NCBI GenBank assembly: GCA_026994735.1
Contig: JALWQD010000340.1
Span: forward strand, 1 to 12,043
Source: Gammaproteobacteria bacterium
GTDB taxonomy: Bacteria > Pseudomonadota > Gammaproteobacteria > SZUA-140
DNA: 12,043 nt
Direction: 5' to 3'
Part shown: positions 1-6,664 of the stretch, piece after piece
Numbering within the stretch: the stretch's first letter is position 1
Layout of the letters: each line of letters opens with the position of its first letter
The notes under the pieces: generated by a model
What the model was told of the DNA's origin: nothing
What the model saw: only the letters and a program-made list of their open reading frames with translations
Database searches by the model: none
Translations under genes and position numbers: made by a program

Positions 1-381
1 GAGCTTTTGGTCAACATTTCCGTCACCCTGTTGATTGGCGCGGCACTGGTGCTTTTCGCCTATAATGTCAGCTTGCCTATTGAGCAGCTCTCACATCTGA
101 TGACCCGAAACACCATTGCCATCGCCATGGCCTGTGTATTGCTGAGCATGTTGATGATGATTACTCGCCGTAAGGCGATTACACAGGTGATCGGCTTTCT
201 GGCCATGGAAAATGCACTGTTCTTCACTGCAACAGCGGCTACTTATGGCATGCCATTAGTGGTGGAAATTGGTGTGGCTTTTGATGTCCTGATTGCAGCA
301 TTAATCTTCGGCCTGTTCTTTCTTCACATCCGCAAAACTTTCGACTCTCTGGACTTGAAAGATATGGAGAAACGCCCATGA
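1..381 (+). CDS. hyfE: Hydrogenase-4 component E-like membrane subunit (5' partial)
   Basis: This is the C-terminal part of a HyfE-type membrane subunit. The reading frame is open from the first base of the window, so the true start lies upstream and about 127 residues are seen against about 215 in E. coli HyfE. The visible part has three to four hydrophobic segments. The signature of the family is clear: a charged loop RRKAITQVIGF, then LAMENALFF, then a VEIGVAFDVL stretch, matching RNILRQIFG, LMENG and VEIGIATD in HyfE. In the family this NuoK-related subunit is part of the membrane arm that couples electron transfer to ion movement. Its stop overlaps the start of the hyfF-like gene (ATGA), so the two are probably translationally coupled. 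A TTG at 7 is in frame but I see no reason to treat it as the start. Confidence 0.88.
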   Translation, partial: ELLVNISVTLLIGAALVLFAYNVSLPIEQLSHLMTRNTIAIAMACVLLSMLMMITRRKAITQVIGFLAMENALFFTATAATYGMPLVVEIGVAFDVLIAALIFGLFFLHIRKTFDSLDLKDMEKRP

Positions 382-1841
382 AGCTGATCGATCTGTTACT
401 GGGCATTCCTCTACTTGTGGGTATTTCCTTGGCCTTCGTAGGACACTCAAAACGTGCCGCCTGGCTGAATATTGCCGCAAGTGCCGTGACGTTAATGGTT
501 GCTTTGGGTATGGCTTTTCATGTCCTCGAAAAAGGGGCGTTCAGCGTTCATGGACAGGCATTCTTTCTTGACTCTTTCAATGTGTTCCTGGTTTTTGTAA
601 CCGCGTTTATTGCCACTACAACCGCAATCTTCTCTCAGTCCTACATGTTGCATGAACAAAAGAGCGGACGGGTAACTGGCAAGCGTCTGAAGCTTTACCA
701 CGCGATGTATCAGCTATTTATTTTTGCCATGCTGCTGGGGCTGACGACCAATAATCTGGGGGTGCTCTGGATCTCGCTCGAATTGGCGACACTGGCCACC
801 GTGCTCTTGGTCTCGTTGTACCGAACACCGTCATCGATCGCTGCGGCCTGGAAGTATTTTATTCTCTGCGGCGTGGGTATCGCGCTGGCGCTGTTCGGTA
901 CGATACTGATCTTTTCCACCTCGTCGGAGGTACTGGGTCATAGCAACACTGCGCTGACCTGGACATCATTGTTTGCCCATTCAGCGGAGCTGGAACCCAG
1001 GGTGATGACCATCGCCTTTGTGTTTCTGATGGTCGGGTATGGCACCAAGGTTGGCCTGGTGCCCATGCACGCCTGGTTACCGGATGCCCACGGGGAGGGG
1101 CCGACGCCCATCTCGGCCGTTCTCTCGGGCTTGTTGCTCAATGTCGCGCTCTACGCGCTGGTACGCTGCAAGTCGTTGGTGGAAGGGGCCAGCCAAAATG
1201 CCATGGCCGGTCAGTTGATGATGGGCTTCGGGTTACTCTCTCTGCTGGTGGCAGCCCTGGCACTGCACCGTCAACGCGACATCAAACGAATGTACTCGTT
1301 CTCATCGATTGAACATATGGGCCTGATGACGTTTGCATTCGGCATCGGTACACCTCTGGCCAATTTTGCGGCGCTATTGCACATGACGGTCCATTCACTG
1401 GTCAAATCGGGCATTTTTTTCACCGTTGGCCACGCCGCCCAAAGCATGGGAACTCAGTCCATAAACGGCATACGCGGGCTGATAAAATACCGCCCCGGTA
1501 TCGGTTGGGGTCTGTTGATCGGCACAGCCGCCATTGCCGGTTTTCCGCCGTTTGGGGTATTCACCAGTGAGTTCCTGCTGTTCACTGCGGCCCTGCAATC
1601 CTACCCCTGGACAGTGGGGCTGTTACTGCTGGGACTGGTGATCGCCTTCGCTGGGCTGTTTCGGCATGTGCAACCCATGGTCTATGGCACACCGCCCGAA
1701 CAGACACACATCGTGCCTGTCAACATGATTCCGGTCTATATCCATTTTGGCCTGGCGCTGTGGCTGGGTCTGGCAATCCCGGAATTTCTCGCCAACTGGT
1801 ATCAGAGCGCAGCCAGCCTTCTCGCGGGAGGTCAGCCATGA
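378..1841 (+). CDS. hyfF: Hydrogenase-4 component F-like proton-translocating subunit (NuoL/M/N family)
   Basis: This 487-residue polytopic membrane protein belongs to the antiporter-like NuoL/M/N and HyfF family, which forms proton channels in complex I and group 4 hydrogenases. Hydrophobic segments run along the whole length. Family hallmarks are present: a glutamate in ISLELATLAT (E135) with YRTPSS just after it, GYGTKVGLVPMHAWLPDAH (K224, H231, H238) and a later SSIEHMG stretch near residue 310. E135 and K224 correspond to the conserved Glu and Lys of the proton path, so ion translocation looks intact. Length and motifs fit HyfF better than NuoL, which is longer. The start at 378 overlaps the hyfE-like stop by four bases and its own stop overlaps the next ATG in the same way. 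That argues for one operon with coupled translation. Confidence 0.93.
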   Translation: MKLIDLLLGIPLLVGISLAFVGHSKRAAWLNIAASAVTLMVALGMAFHVLEKGAFSVHGQAFFLDSFNVFLVFVTAFIATTTAIFSQSYMLHEQKSGRVTGKRLKLYHAMYQLFIFAMLLGLTTNNLGVLWISLELATLATVLLVSLYRTPSSIAAAWKYFILCGVGIALALFGTILIFSTSSEVLGHSNTALTWTSLFAHSAELEPRVMTIAFVFLMVGYGTKVGLVPMHAWLPDAHGEGPTPISAVLSGLLLNVALYALVRCKSLVEGASQNAMAGQLMMGFGLLSLLVAALALHRQRDIKRMYSFSSIEHMGLMTFAFGIGTPLANFAALLHMTVHSLVKSGIFFTVGHAAQSMGTQSINGIRGLIKYRPGIGWGLLIGTAAIAGFPPFGVFTSEFLLFTAALQSYPWTVGLLLLGLVIAFAGLFRHVQPMVYGTPPEQTHIVPVNMIPVYIHFGLALWLGLAIPEFLANWYQSAASLLAGGQP

Positions 1842-3406
1842 ACTTCACCCTGTCGGGGTCACTGGTAACGTTGTTGTCAGAACGGAATATCAGGATCGTA
1901 TCCGTCAGCGGCGTCCCGAAAACCCTGTGTATCCCGGTGCAGGATTGGAGCAAGGTAGCCGGATTACTGAAACGCGAGGACATCCGACTGGTGGCCACAT
2001 GGGCCGCTCAGGAGGTGGGCGAGGGCTTTACCGTTCACGCTGCATATGCGAAAACCGGTCAAGGCTATGCATTGCTGCAAACGATCATCGGCGAAGACGC
2101 TAGCGCGTTTCCCAGCATCACGCCACATTATATCGCAGCCGCCCGAATGGAACGCCTGATTCACGACATGTTTGGCCTTATCCCCATGGACCATCCCGAT
2201 CTACGCCCCTGGACGAAACATGAGCATTGGCCAAGCGATGCCTACCCTCTGCGCAAGGAATTCGCAACCGACACCGACATGCCTCGCAGCGAAGGGGAAT
2301 ATCCCTATATCGAAGCGGAAGGGGAAGGCGTCTACGAAATCCCGGTGGGACCGGTCCATGCGGGCATCATCGAACCCGGGCACTTCCGCTTCCTTGCCGT
2401 GGGTGAACAGATCCTGAACCTGGAGCAGCGCTTGGGCTACGTGCATAAAGGCATTGAAAAAGGCATGGAGGGACGCGATGCCTTTTCCGCCACGCGTCTG
2501 GCCGCACGCGTTTCCGGCGATGCCACGGTCGCGCACAGCTGGGCACTCTGTTCAGCGCTGGAACAGGCGGCAGGCATTGACGTGCCGCCCCGTGCGAGCT
2601 CGTTGCGCGCGGTATTGTGCGAGCGCGAACGTATCGCCAACCATATTGGCGATATCGGCGCCACATGTAACGACGCCGCCTGGAGCTTTATGCATATGCA
2701 ATGTCAGCGTCTTCGCGAGGACATGGCCCGTCTGCATAAAGATCTGTTTGGTCACCGGCTGTTGATGGACCTGCTTGTTCCTGGCGGGGTTCCCTGCGAC
2801 CTGCAGCCCTCAGACATGGCGATACTGCAAGCGCAAACGCGGACGATCGCCGATGAAATGCTCCAGCTCTATGACATCTACGAAAACAACACCTCGATAC
2901 GCGAACGGGTTATCGACTCCGGCACCATCGCCCATGATGACGCGCAGGGCCTGGGCCTGCTCGGTTACGCGGGGCGCTCTGTCGGATTGAAAACGGATGC
3001 GCGTGCAGATGCGGCATATCCACCTTACGAGCGCTTCCCGATTCCGCTGGCGACCTGTCCAGGCGGCGATGTTGCCGCTCGCCTATGGCTGCGTTTCGAG
3101 GAGATCCAGGAAAGCGCGCGGTTTCTGGATAACATGCTCGCGCACATGACTGAAGGCGACACCCGTTGTGCATGGGCGGCTCCTGAAGCCGGGGCGACCG
3201 GCTTTGCGGTCATCGAATCGTGGCGGGGTGAGATAGCGACGTGGGTGCGTTTTGCCGCAGACGGACGGCTCGATCGTTGTCACATACGAGACCCCTCGAT
3301 GATCAACTGGATGGGCCTGGAACTGGCTGCGCGAGAGGTGCCTGTTCCCGACTTTCCGCTCAATAACAAATCCTTTAATTGTTCCTATTCAGGACAAGAT
3401 TTGTGA
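1838..3406 (+). CDS. hyfG: HyfG/HycE/NuoCD-like large subunit lacking NiFe-ligating cysteines (Ehr-type)
   Basis: The 522-residue product has the fused layout of HycE/HyfG: an N-terminal NuoC-like part (about residues 1-150, with the family-like RLIHDMFGLIPMDHPDLR) and a C-terminal NuoD/hydrogenase large-subunit part (about 165-522, with LGYVHKGIEKGMEGR). True [NiFe] hydrogenases bind nickel through RVCGxCG near the start and DPCxxC at the end of this second part. Here the first motif reads RVSGDAT (R224-T230), so both cysteines are Ser226 and Ala229. The C-terminal motif reads SFNCSYSGQDL; aligned by the preceding PDFPL it puts Ser516 and Gly519 at the cysteine positions. The subunit is therefore unlikely to carry a NiFe site and is better called hydrogenase-related (Ehr). 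The ATG at 1838 was chosen over an in-frame upstream start at 1760 because it has GGGAGG just before it and an ATGA overlap with hyfF. Its real electron or ligand chemistry is unknown. Confidence 0.9.
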   Translation: MNFTLSGSLVTLLSERNIRIVSVSGVPKTLCIPVQDWSKVAGLLKREDIRLVATWAAQEVGEGFTVHAAYAKTGQGYALLQTIIGEDASAFPSITPHYIAAARMERLIHDMFGLIPMDHPDLRPWTKHEHWPSDAYPLRKEFATDTDMPRSEGEYPYIEAEGEGVYEIPVGPVHAGIIEPGHFRFLAVGEQILNLEQRLGYVHKGIEKGMEGRDAFSATRLAARVSGDATVAHSWALCSALEQAAGIDVPPRASSLRAVLCERERIANHIGDIGATCNDAAWSFMHMQCQRLREDMARLHKDLFGHRLLMDLLVPGGVPCDLQPSDMAILQAQTRTIADEMLQLYDIYENNTSIRERVIDSGTIAHDDAQGLGLLGYAGRSVGLKTDARADAAYPPYERFPIPLATCPGGDVAARLWLRFEEIQESARFLDNMLAHMTEGDTRCAWAAPEAGATGFAVIESWRGEIATWVRFAADGRLDRCHIRDPSMINWMGLELAAREVPVPDFPLNNKSFNCSYSGQDL

Positions 3407-3416
3407 GGTCGTAACG

Positions 3417-3929
3417 ATGCTGCGCAAGATATTCAGGAGCGGGACGATTACCGAGCCACTGGGTGTGGCCGGTAACAATATCGAACAACTGGGCGCGCGA
3501 CTCAGCGCCGCCGTTCTCCGTCGTTTTCGAGGGTCGCTTGCCATCCGTGCTGTCGATGCGGGTTCCTGCAACGGCTGCGAGCTCGAGATCCATGCGACCA
3601 ATAATCCGTACTACGATCTTGAACGTTTTGGCATCCATTTCGTTGCTTCACCGCGGCATGCAGATATGTTGCTGGTAACCGGGCCGGTCACGCGAAACAT
3701 GGCCGTCGCACTGAAGATGACCTACGAGGCCGTACCTGAACCTAAACTGGTTGTTGCCGTTGGGGATTGTGCTGCCTGTGGCGGTGAATTCGGCTGTTCC
3801 TATGCCACCGCAGGCACTGTGGCTGATATCATCCCTGTTGATGTCGTGGTCCATGGCTGCCCGCCAACGCCTACTGATATCATCAATGGTATTTTGATAT
3901 CTTTAGGCGATGATATCGCTCATGACTAA
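3417..3929 (+). CDS. hyfI: HyfI/HycG/NuoB-like small subunit with [4Fe-4S] site
   Basis: The 170-residue product is the small subunit that sits against the HyfG-like protein and carries the proximal (N2-type) [4Fe-4S] cluster. Conserved cysteines are GSCNGCELE (C51, C54), GDCAACGGEFGCS (C118, C121, C127) and HGCPP (C148). The CNGC spacing is the hydrogenase-type pattern rather than the tandem CC of NuoB. It lies 10 bp after the hyfG-like stop, with GAGGT about 8 bp before the ATG. In E. coli hyf a ferredoxin gene (hyfH) lies between G and I; here there is none. The iron-sulfur cluster looks intact although the partner has lost its NiFe ligands, so the complex still seems to move electrons. 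It is probably the last gene of the operon. Confidence 0.92.
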   Translation: MLRKIFRSGTITEPLGVAGNNIEQLGARLSAAVLRRFRGSLAIRAVDAGSCNGCELEIHATNNPYYDLERFGIHFVASPRHADMLLVTGPVTRNMAVALKMTYEAVPEPKLVVAVGDCAACGGEFGCSYATAGTVADIIPVDVVVHGCPPTPTDIINGILISLGDDIAHD

Positions 3930-3976
3930 AGCATGAGGTTGGCACATAAGATATATCAAGTCATAACAAACTGCCT

Positions 3977-4016
3977 TCCCGATTGTGCCGCGACCGATCT
4001 CATCGGGATTGTTTTT
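3977..4016 (+). terminator. Candidate Rho-independent terminator after hyfI-like gene
   Basis: A 7-bp stem TCCCGAT (3977-3983) pairs with ATCGGGA (4002-4008) and is followed by TTGTTTTT. The loop of 18 bases is long and the stem is only moderately stable. The position about 50 bp after the hyfI-like stop is suitable. Confidence 0.4.
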
Positions 4017-4046
4017 ACACCTCCTGCCGCAATAACGCCTCGTTGA

Positions 4047-4071
4047 CACGGCAGCTCTTCCTTTTGCCGTG
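4047..4071. repeat. Inverted repeat (hairpin) CACGGCA / TGCCGTG
   Basis: A perfect 7-bp inverted repeat, CACGGCA (4047-4053) and TGCCGTG (4065-4071), with an 11-base loop. No T tract follows on the + strand, so it is not a standard terminator. It could act as an RNA hairpin or protein site, or be chance. Confidence 0.3.
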
Positions 4072-4309
4072 ACCGTCCTGCACCCGCAAAGTCTTCACAC
4101 GACATGATTCACTTCGTGGGCTCGTCGTATTCGACACGGCTATCTCAATTTAATCACCTTTATTGAACGGCTTATAGCAGAATCATGCTTATACGGTAAT
4201 GAGTGTAGTCTATTATTTTGGCCAATTTATTTTCTCGTCAATAACAGGTTTCTATTCCTGGCAGTGAATAAATTGAGAGTTATTTTTGATGAACCGTTGT
4301 CATGAAATA

Positions 4310-4339
4310 TTGACAATTGACATGTTATTGCTTTATAAG
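4310..4339 (+). promoter_or_regulatory. Predicted sigma70-type promoter for the ncgABC-nirK cluster
   Basis: A perfect -35 hexamer TTGACA (4310-4315) is followed after 18 bp by TATAAG (4334-4339), five of six matches to the -10 consensus. Transcription should start near 4346. A start this far upstream supports the ATG at 4441 over the in-frame ATG at 4351 for the first gene, since the latter would leave almost no leader. A second TTGACA at 4317 is too close to the -10 to serve it. Confidence 0.6.
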
Positions 4340-4359
4340 TTGCATTCAGTATGCAGCAA
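4337..4359. promoter_or_regulatory. Predicted NsrR operator overlapping the -10 and start site
   Basis: Two 11-base half sites, AAGTTGCATTC and GTATGCAGCAA, flank one central base, which is the 11-1-11 layout of NsrR sites (half-site consensus close to AAGATGCATTT). The left half matches at 9 of 11 positions. Seven of 11 symmetric pairs are complementary, including the core TGCAT/ATGCA. The site overlaps the end of the -10 element and the expected start point, where a repressor would block RNA polymerase. NsrR is an NO-sensing iron-sulfur repressor known to control nirK in Nitrosomonas europaea. No nsrR gene is in this window. Confidence 0.55.
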
Positions 4360-4440
4360 ATTGTCGACCCCGGCAGTCAGGTATTGCCGGTGGGAATGCG
4401 CGGGGAGCGCCAGGATGGTACTGATGAGCGAGGGGGATAT

Positions 4441-5514
4441 ATGAGGCAAGAGAGTGTCAAGCGTCGTTGTTTAATGGCGGGGGTTTTTTTGCTGTTGTTT
4501 TGTAGCAGTCAGCTACTGGCTGCCGCGCATGAATTCGAGATGACGATAGAAGAGAGCCGTATCAAGGTTGCTCCCGGTCTTGAATACAACGTCTTTGCCT
4601 TTAATAATCAGGTGCCTGGACCACTGATTCATGTCCGCGAGGGGGATCAGGTAACGGTTAATGTGACCAATAACACATCCTTGGCTCATACGATCCATTG
4701 GCATGGCCTTTACCAGATGGATAACTGGCGTAATGATGGTGTCCCAGGCATTACCCAGAAGCCCATCGAGCCGGGAGACACGTTTACCTACCACTGGACT
4801 GCCGACAAACCCGGTACGCTCTGGTATCACTGCCACGTCAACGTCAATGAACATGTTGGTATCCGCGGTATGTGGGGGCCGATCATCATTGACCCGAAAG
4901 AGCCAACAGCACTGGAAAAAACGGTGACACGTGATGTCATCATGATGCTCAGTGGCTGGGAATCAAAGTATGCCGATAAGTACGGCAAGGGCAGTGTGCC
5001 GGGTGATGTTGTCGATTTTTTCTCAATCAATGCCAAGGCCTTTCCACTGTCTCAACCCATCCGCGTAAAGCGTAATGATGTTGTCCGCGTACGCTTTATC
5101 GGCGCTGGTGGCGAATTGCATTCGATGCACAGTCATGGTCATGACATGCTGATTAGTCACAAAGACGGTGGTCGGCTGCCGACACCTTATACAGCCGATA
5201 CCATTCTCTTCGGGCCGGGGGAGCGCTATGACGCGATCATCAAAATGAATAATTCCGGCCGTTTCATCTTCCACGATCATATCGACAAGCACGTTGTCAA
5301 CGGCAGCAAGTTTCCGGGTGGCGCCATTACGGTTATTGAGTACGAAGGTAACCCGGATGATGATTGGTATGCCTGGAAAGACAAGGATTTTGACCCTGAT
5401 TTTTTCTTCAGTGAATCGATGAAGAAGGGCTACGGTATGTTTGAAAATCCACGTTTTGCCGGTAAACCGCTGGAGAAAAAGCGCCGCCGACATCACAAGC
5501 GTCACGACGATTGA
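4441..5514 (+). CDS. ncgA: Two-domain multicopper oxidase, NcgA/BCO-like
   Basis: The 357-residue product starts with an export signal (KRR then a hydrophobic run, likely cleaved after about residue 28) and has two cupredoxin domains. Domain 1 carries AHTIHWHG (H83, H86, H88) and WYHCHVNVNEHVGIRGM (H130, C131, H132, H138, M144). Domain 2 carries LHSMHSHGH (H227, H230, H232) and FIFHDHIDKH (H278, D279, H280, H284). All eight histidines expected for the type 2/type 3 trinuclear site are present. The blue type 1 site is complete only in domain 1, because the domain 2 cysteine is Asp279. This pattern and the gene order match the blue copper oxidase (ncgA) of Nitrosomonas europaea, a periplasmic oxidase whose natural substrate is unsettled. 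The C-terminus is strongly basic and His-containing (KKRRRHHKRHDD). The ATG at 4441 was chosen because AGGGGG precedes it and the signal peptide then begins normally; an in-frame ATG at 4351 lies at the predicted transcription start. Confidence 0.92.
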   Translation: MRQESVKRRCLMAGVFLLLFCSSQLLAAAHEFEMTIEESRIKVAPGLEYNVFAFNNQVPGPLIHVREGDQVTVNVTNNTSLAHTIHWHGLYQMDNWRNDGVPGITQKPIEPGDTFTYHWTADKPGTLWYHCHVNVNEHVGIRGMWGPIIIDPKEPTALEKTVTRDVIMMLSGWESKYADKYGKGSVPGDVVDFFSINAKAFPLSQPIRVKRNDVVRVRFIGAGGELHSMHSHGHDMLISHKDGGRLPTPYTADTILFGPGERYDAIIKMNNSGRFIFHDHIDKHVVNGSKFPGGAITVIEYEGNPDDDWYAWKDKDFDPDFFFSESMKKGYGMFENPRFAGKPLEKKRRRHHKRHDD

Positions 5515-5525
5515 GGCTGGCTGGG

Positions 5526-6224
5526 ATGGAGCACTGCCAACGATACTTGCTTTGCTGGCTTCTGCTGTTGCCAGTCGCGGTAAATGCGAGCGGAAATGAT
5601 GCCGGTATGGCTTTGCTGCAAAAGGATTGCAGTGGTTGCCACGACCTGACTGGCCCGGCACCAACAACCATTGCCGGAGTCTGGCAACGCCAGGGGCCAG
5701 ATCTATTCTACGCCGGCAACAAGTACAAACCGGCATGGCTAAAAACCTGGCTGCAGAAGCCTGTCCGGATACGCCCGGCTGGCATGTATTACGGACGCCA
5801 CATCAAAGAAGGTGCCGATGGGGATGTTATTGACTCGACGACACTGAAACCCCACCCGCGACTCAATGGCGAGCAGGCAAAAGCCGTTACTGAAGCCTTG
5901 ATGAGCTTGCGTGCCGGCAGTCATTTGATCAATGAAGGGGAGTACAAGCCGGGCAAGATATCGATGGCAATGGGCGAGCTGATGTTTGACAAGTTTCGCG
6001 GTTGCCTTGCCTGTCATGAAATCGAGGAGGGCTATGGTGGCTTGTCCGGACCGGAAGTCTACAGTGCCGGCAACCGTCTACAGGAAGATTTTATGATCAG
6101 TTATATGCGTGATCCCCAGGCCTGGGATCCGCGCATTTTTATGCCAAACAAACATCTCAAGGACAGAGACCTACAAAAATTTGTTCACTTTTTTCGAGCA
6201 CTGGCGGCGGAGAATGAGCAATGA
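5526..6224 (+). CDS. ncgB: Periplasmic dihaem cytochrome c, NcgB-like
   Basis: The 232-residue product has an N-terminal signal (hydrophobic LLCWLLLLPVAVNA, likely cleaved near residue 21) and two c-type haem sites, CSGCH (35-39) and CLACH (160-164), each in a small cytochrome c domain. Candidate axial methionines are in AGMYYG (M87) and IFMPNKH (M206). It should carry electrons in the periplasm, probably between the quinol/cytochrome chain and the copper enzymes encoded beside it. The ATG at 5526 is preferred because GAGG lies about 9 bp upstream; a TTG at 5511 overlapping the ncgA-like stop is the alternative. Its own stop overlaps the next start (ATGA). The N. europaea cluster likewise has a cytochrome c at this place. 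Confidence 0.87.
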   Translation: MEHCQRYLLCWLLLLPVAVNASGNDAGMALLQKDCSGCHDLTGPAPTTIAGVWQRQGPDLFYAGNKYKPAWLKTWLQKPVRIRPAGMYYGRHIKEGADGDVIDSTTLKPHPRLNGEQAKAVTEALMSLRAGSHLINEGEYKPGKISMAMGELMFDKFRGCLACHEIEEGYGGLSGPEVYSAGNRLQEDFMISYMRDPQAWDPRIFMPNKHLKDRDLQKFVHFFRALAAENEQ

Positions 6225-6586
6225 AAGTGATGTTGTCGAGAGTAATGATGGTGTTGCTAACGTGTTTTTTGTCGAGTACCCAGGTGCTGGCTGCAGAAAA
6301 GGCTGAAGACCTGTACAAGAACTATTGCTGGCAGTGCCATGGCATGACGGGTAATGGCAATGGTGTCAATGTTCGCGATATGTCGGTACAACCACGCGAT
6401 CATACGGATGCCAAGGAAATGTCAGCGCGGTCAGATGACGAGATTTTTAAAGCGATCAAGGAGGGGGGGCAAGCAATCAGCAAGTCGGTTCTCATGCCAC
6501 CTTGGGGGGGCGTTTTGTCAGATGACGAGATTCATTCTCTTGTCAAGTATTTGCGTCATCTTTGTCAGTGTTCCGGTAATCAATAG
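6221..6586 (+). CDS. ncgC: Periplasmic monohaem cytochrome c, NcgC-like
   Basis: The 121-residue product has a signal peptide (likely cleaved after QVLA, about residue 24) and a single class I cytochrome c domain with CWQCH (36-40) and a probable axial methionine in VLMPPWGG (M92). The DDEI...LVKYLRHL helix at the end is typical of small cytochromes c. The start overlaps the ncgB-like stop, pointing to translational coupling. It is a likely electron donor to the nitrite reductase encoded next, by analogy with ncgC of N. europaea. Two further cysteines near the C-terminus (CQC, residues 115-117) are unusual for such a protein. Confidence 0.87.
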   Translation: MKVMLSRVMMVLLTCFLSSTQVLAAEKAEDLYKNYCWQCHGMTGNGNGVNVRDMSVQPRDHTDAKEMSARSDDEIFKAIKEGGQAISKSVLMPPWGGVLSDDEIHSLVKYLRHLCQCSGNQ

Positions 6587-6593
6587 AAGGCTT

Positions 6594-6622
6594 TTGGGCA
6601 GAGCGTTGCTGCTAGTTATAGT
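6594..6622 (+). promoter_or_regulatory. Weak candidate internal promoter before nirK
   Basis: TTGGGC (6594-6599) and TATAGT (6617-6622) are separated by exactly 17 bp. The -10 matches at five of six positions, the -35 only at three. It lies in the 78-bp gap between the cytochrome gene and nirK, so nirK could have some expression of its own. Evidence is weak. Confidence 0.25.
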
Positions 6623-6664
6623 CGTTGCGTGTAGCCAAGATTTCAATCACAGAGGGGAGAGGAT

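Larger units (their letters stand above)
3930..4440. other. Gene-free region between the hyf-like operon and the ncg cluster
   Basis: No convincing coding frame is visible on either strand in these 511 bases. The first part holds a terminator-like hairpin (3977-4016) and a second hairpin without a T tract (4047-4071). From about 4140 the sequence becomes AT-rich and leads into the promoter and operator for the next operon (4297-4359). The remaining 80 or so bases up to 4440 form the 5' leader of the ncgA-like gene. The stretch 4072-4296 holds nothing I can name. Confidence 0.6.

Noticed and set aside
1760..1837. Upstream in-frame start that would lengthen the hyfG-like protein by 26 residues
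   Set aside because: It lies inside hyfF, the added residues do not look like the family N-terminus, and the ATG at 1838 has a ribosome site and an ATGA overlap.
4351..4440. N-terminal extension of the multicopper oxidase from ATG 4351
   Set aside because: The ATG lies within the predicted operator and at the expected transcription start; the extension would bury the signal peptide.
5023..5736. Long open frame (237 codons) on the - strand
   Set aside because: It is antisense to the well-supported oxidase and cytochrome genes, has no recognisable family features and looks like a codon-bias shadow.
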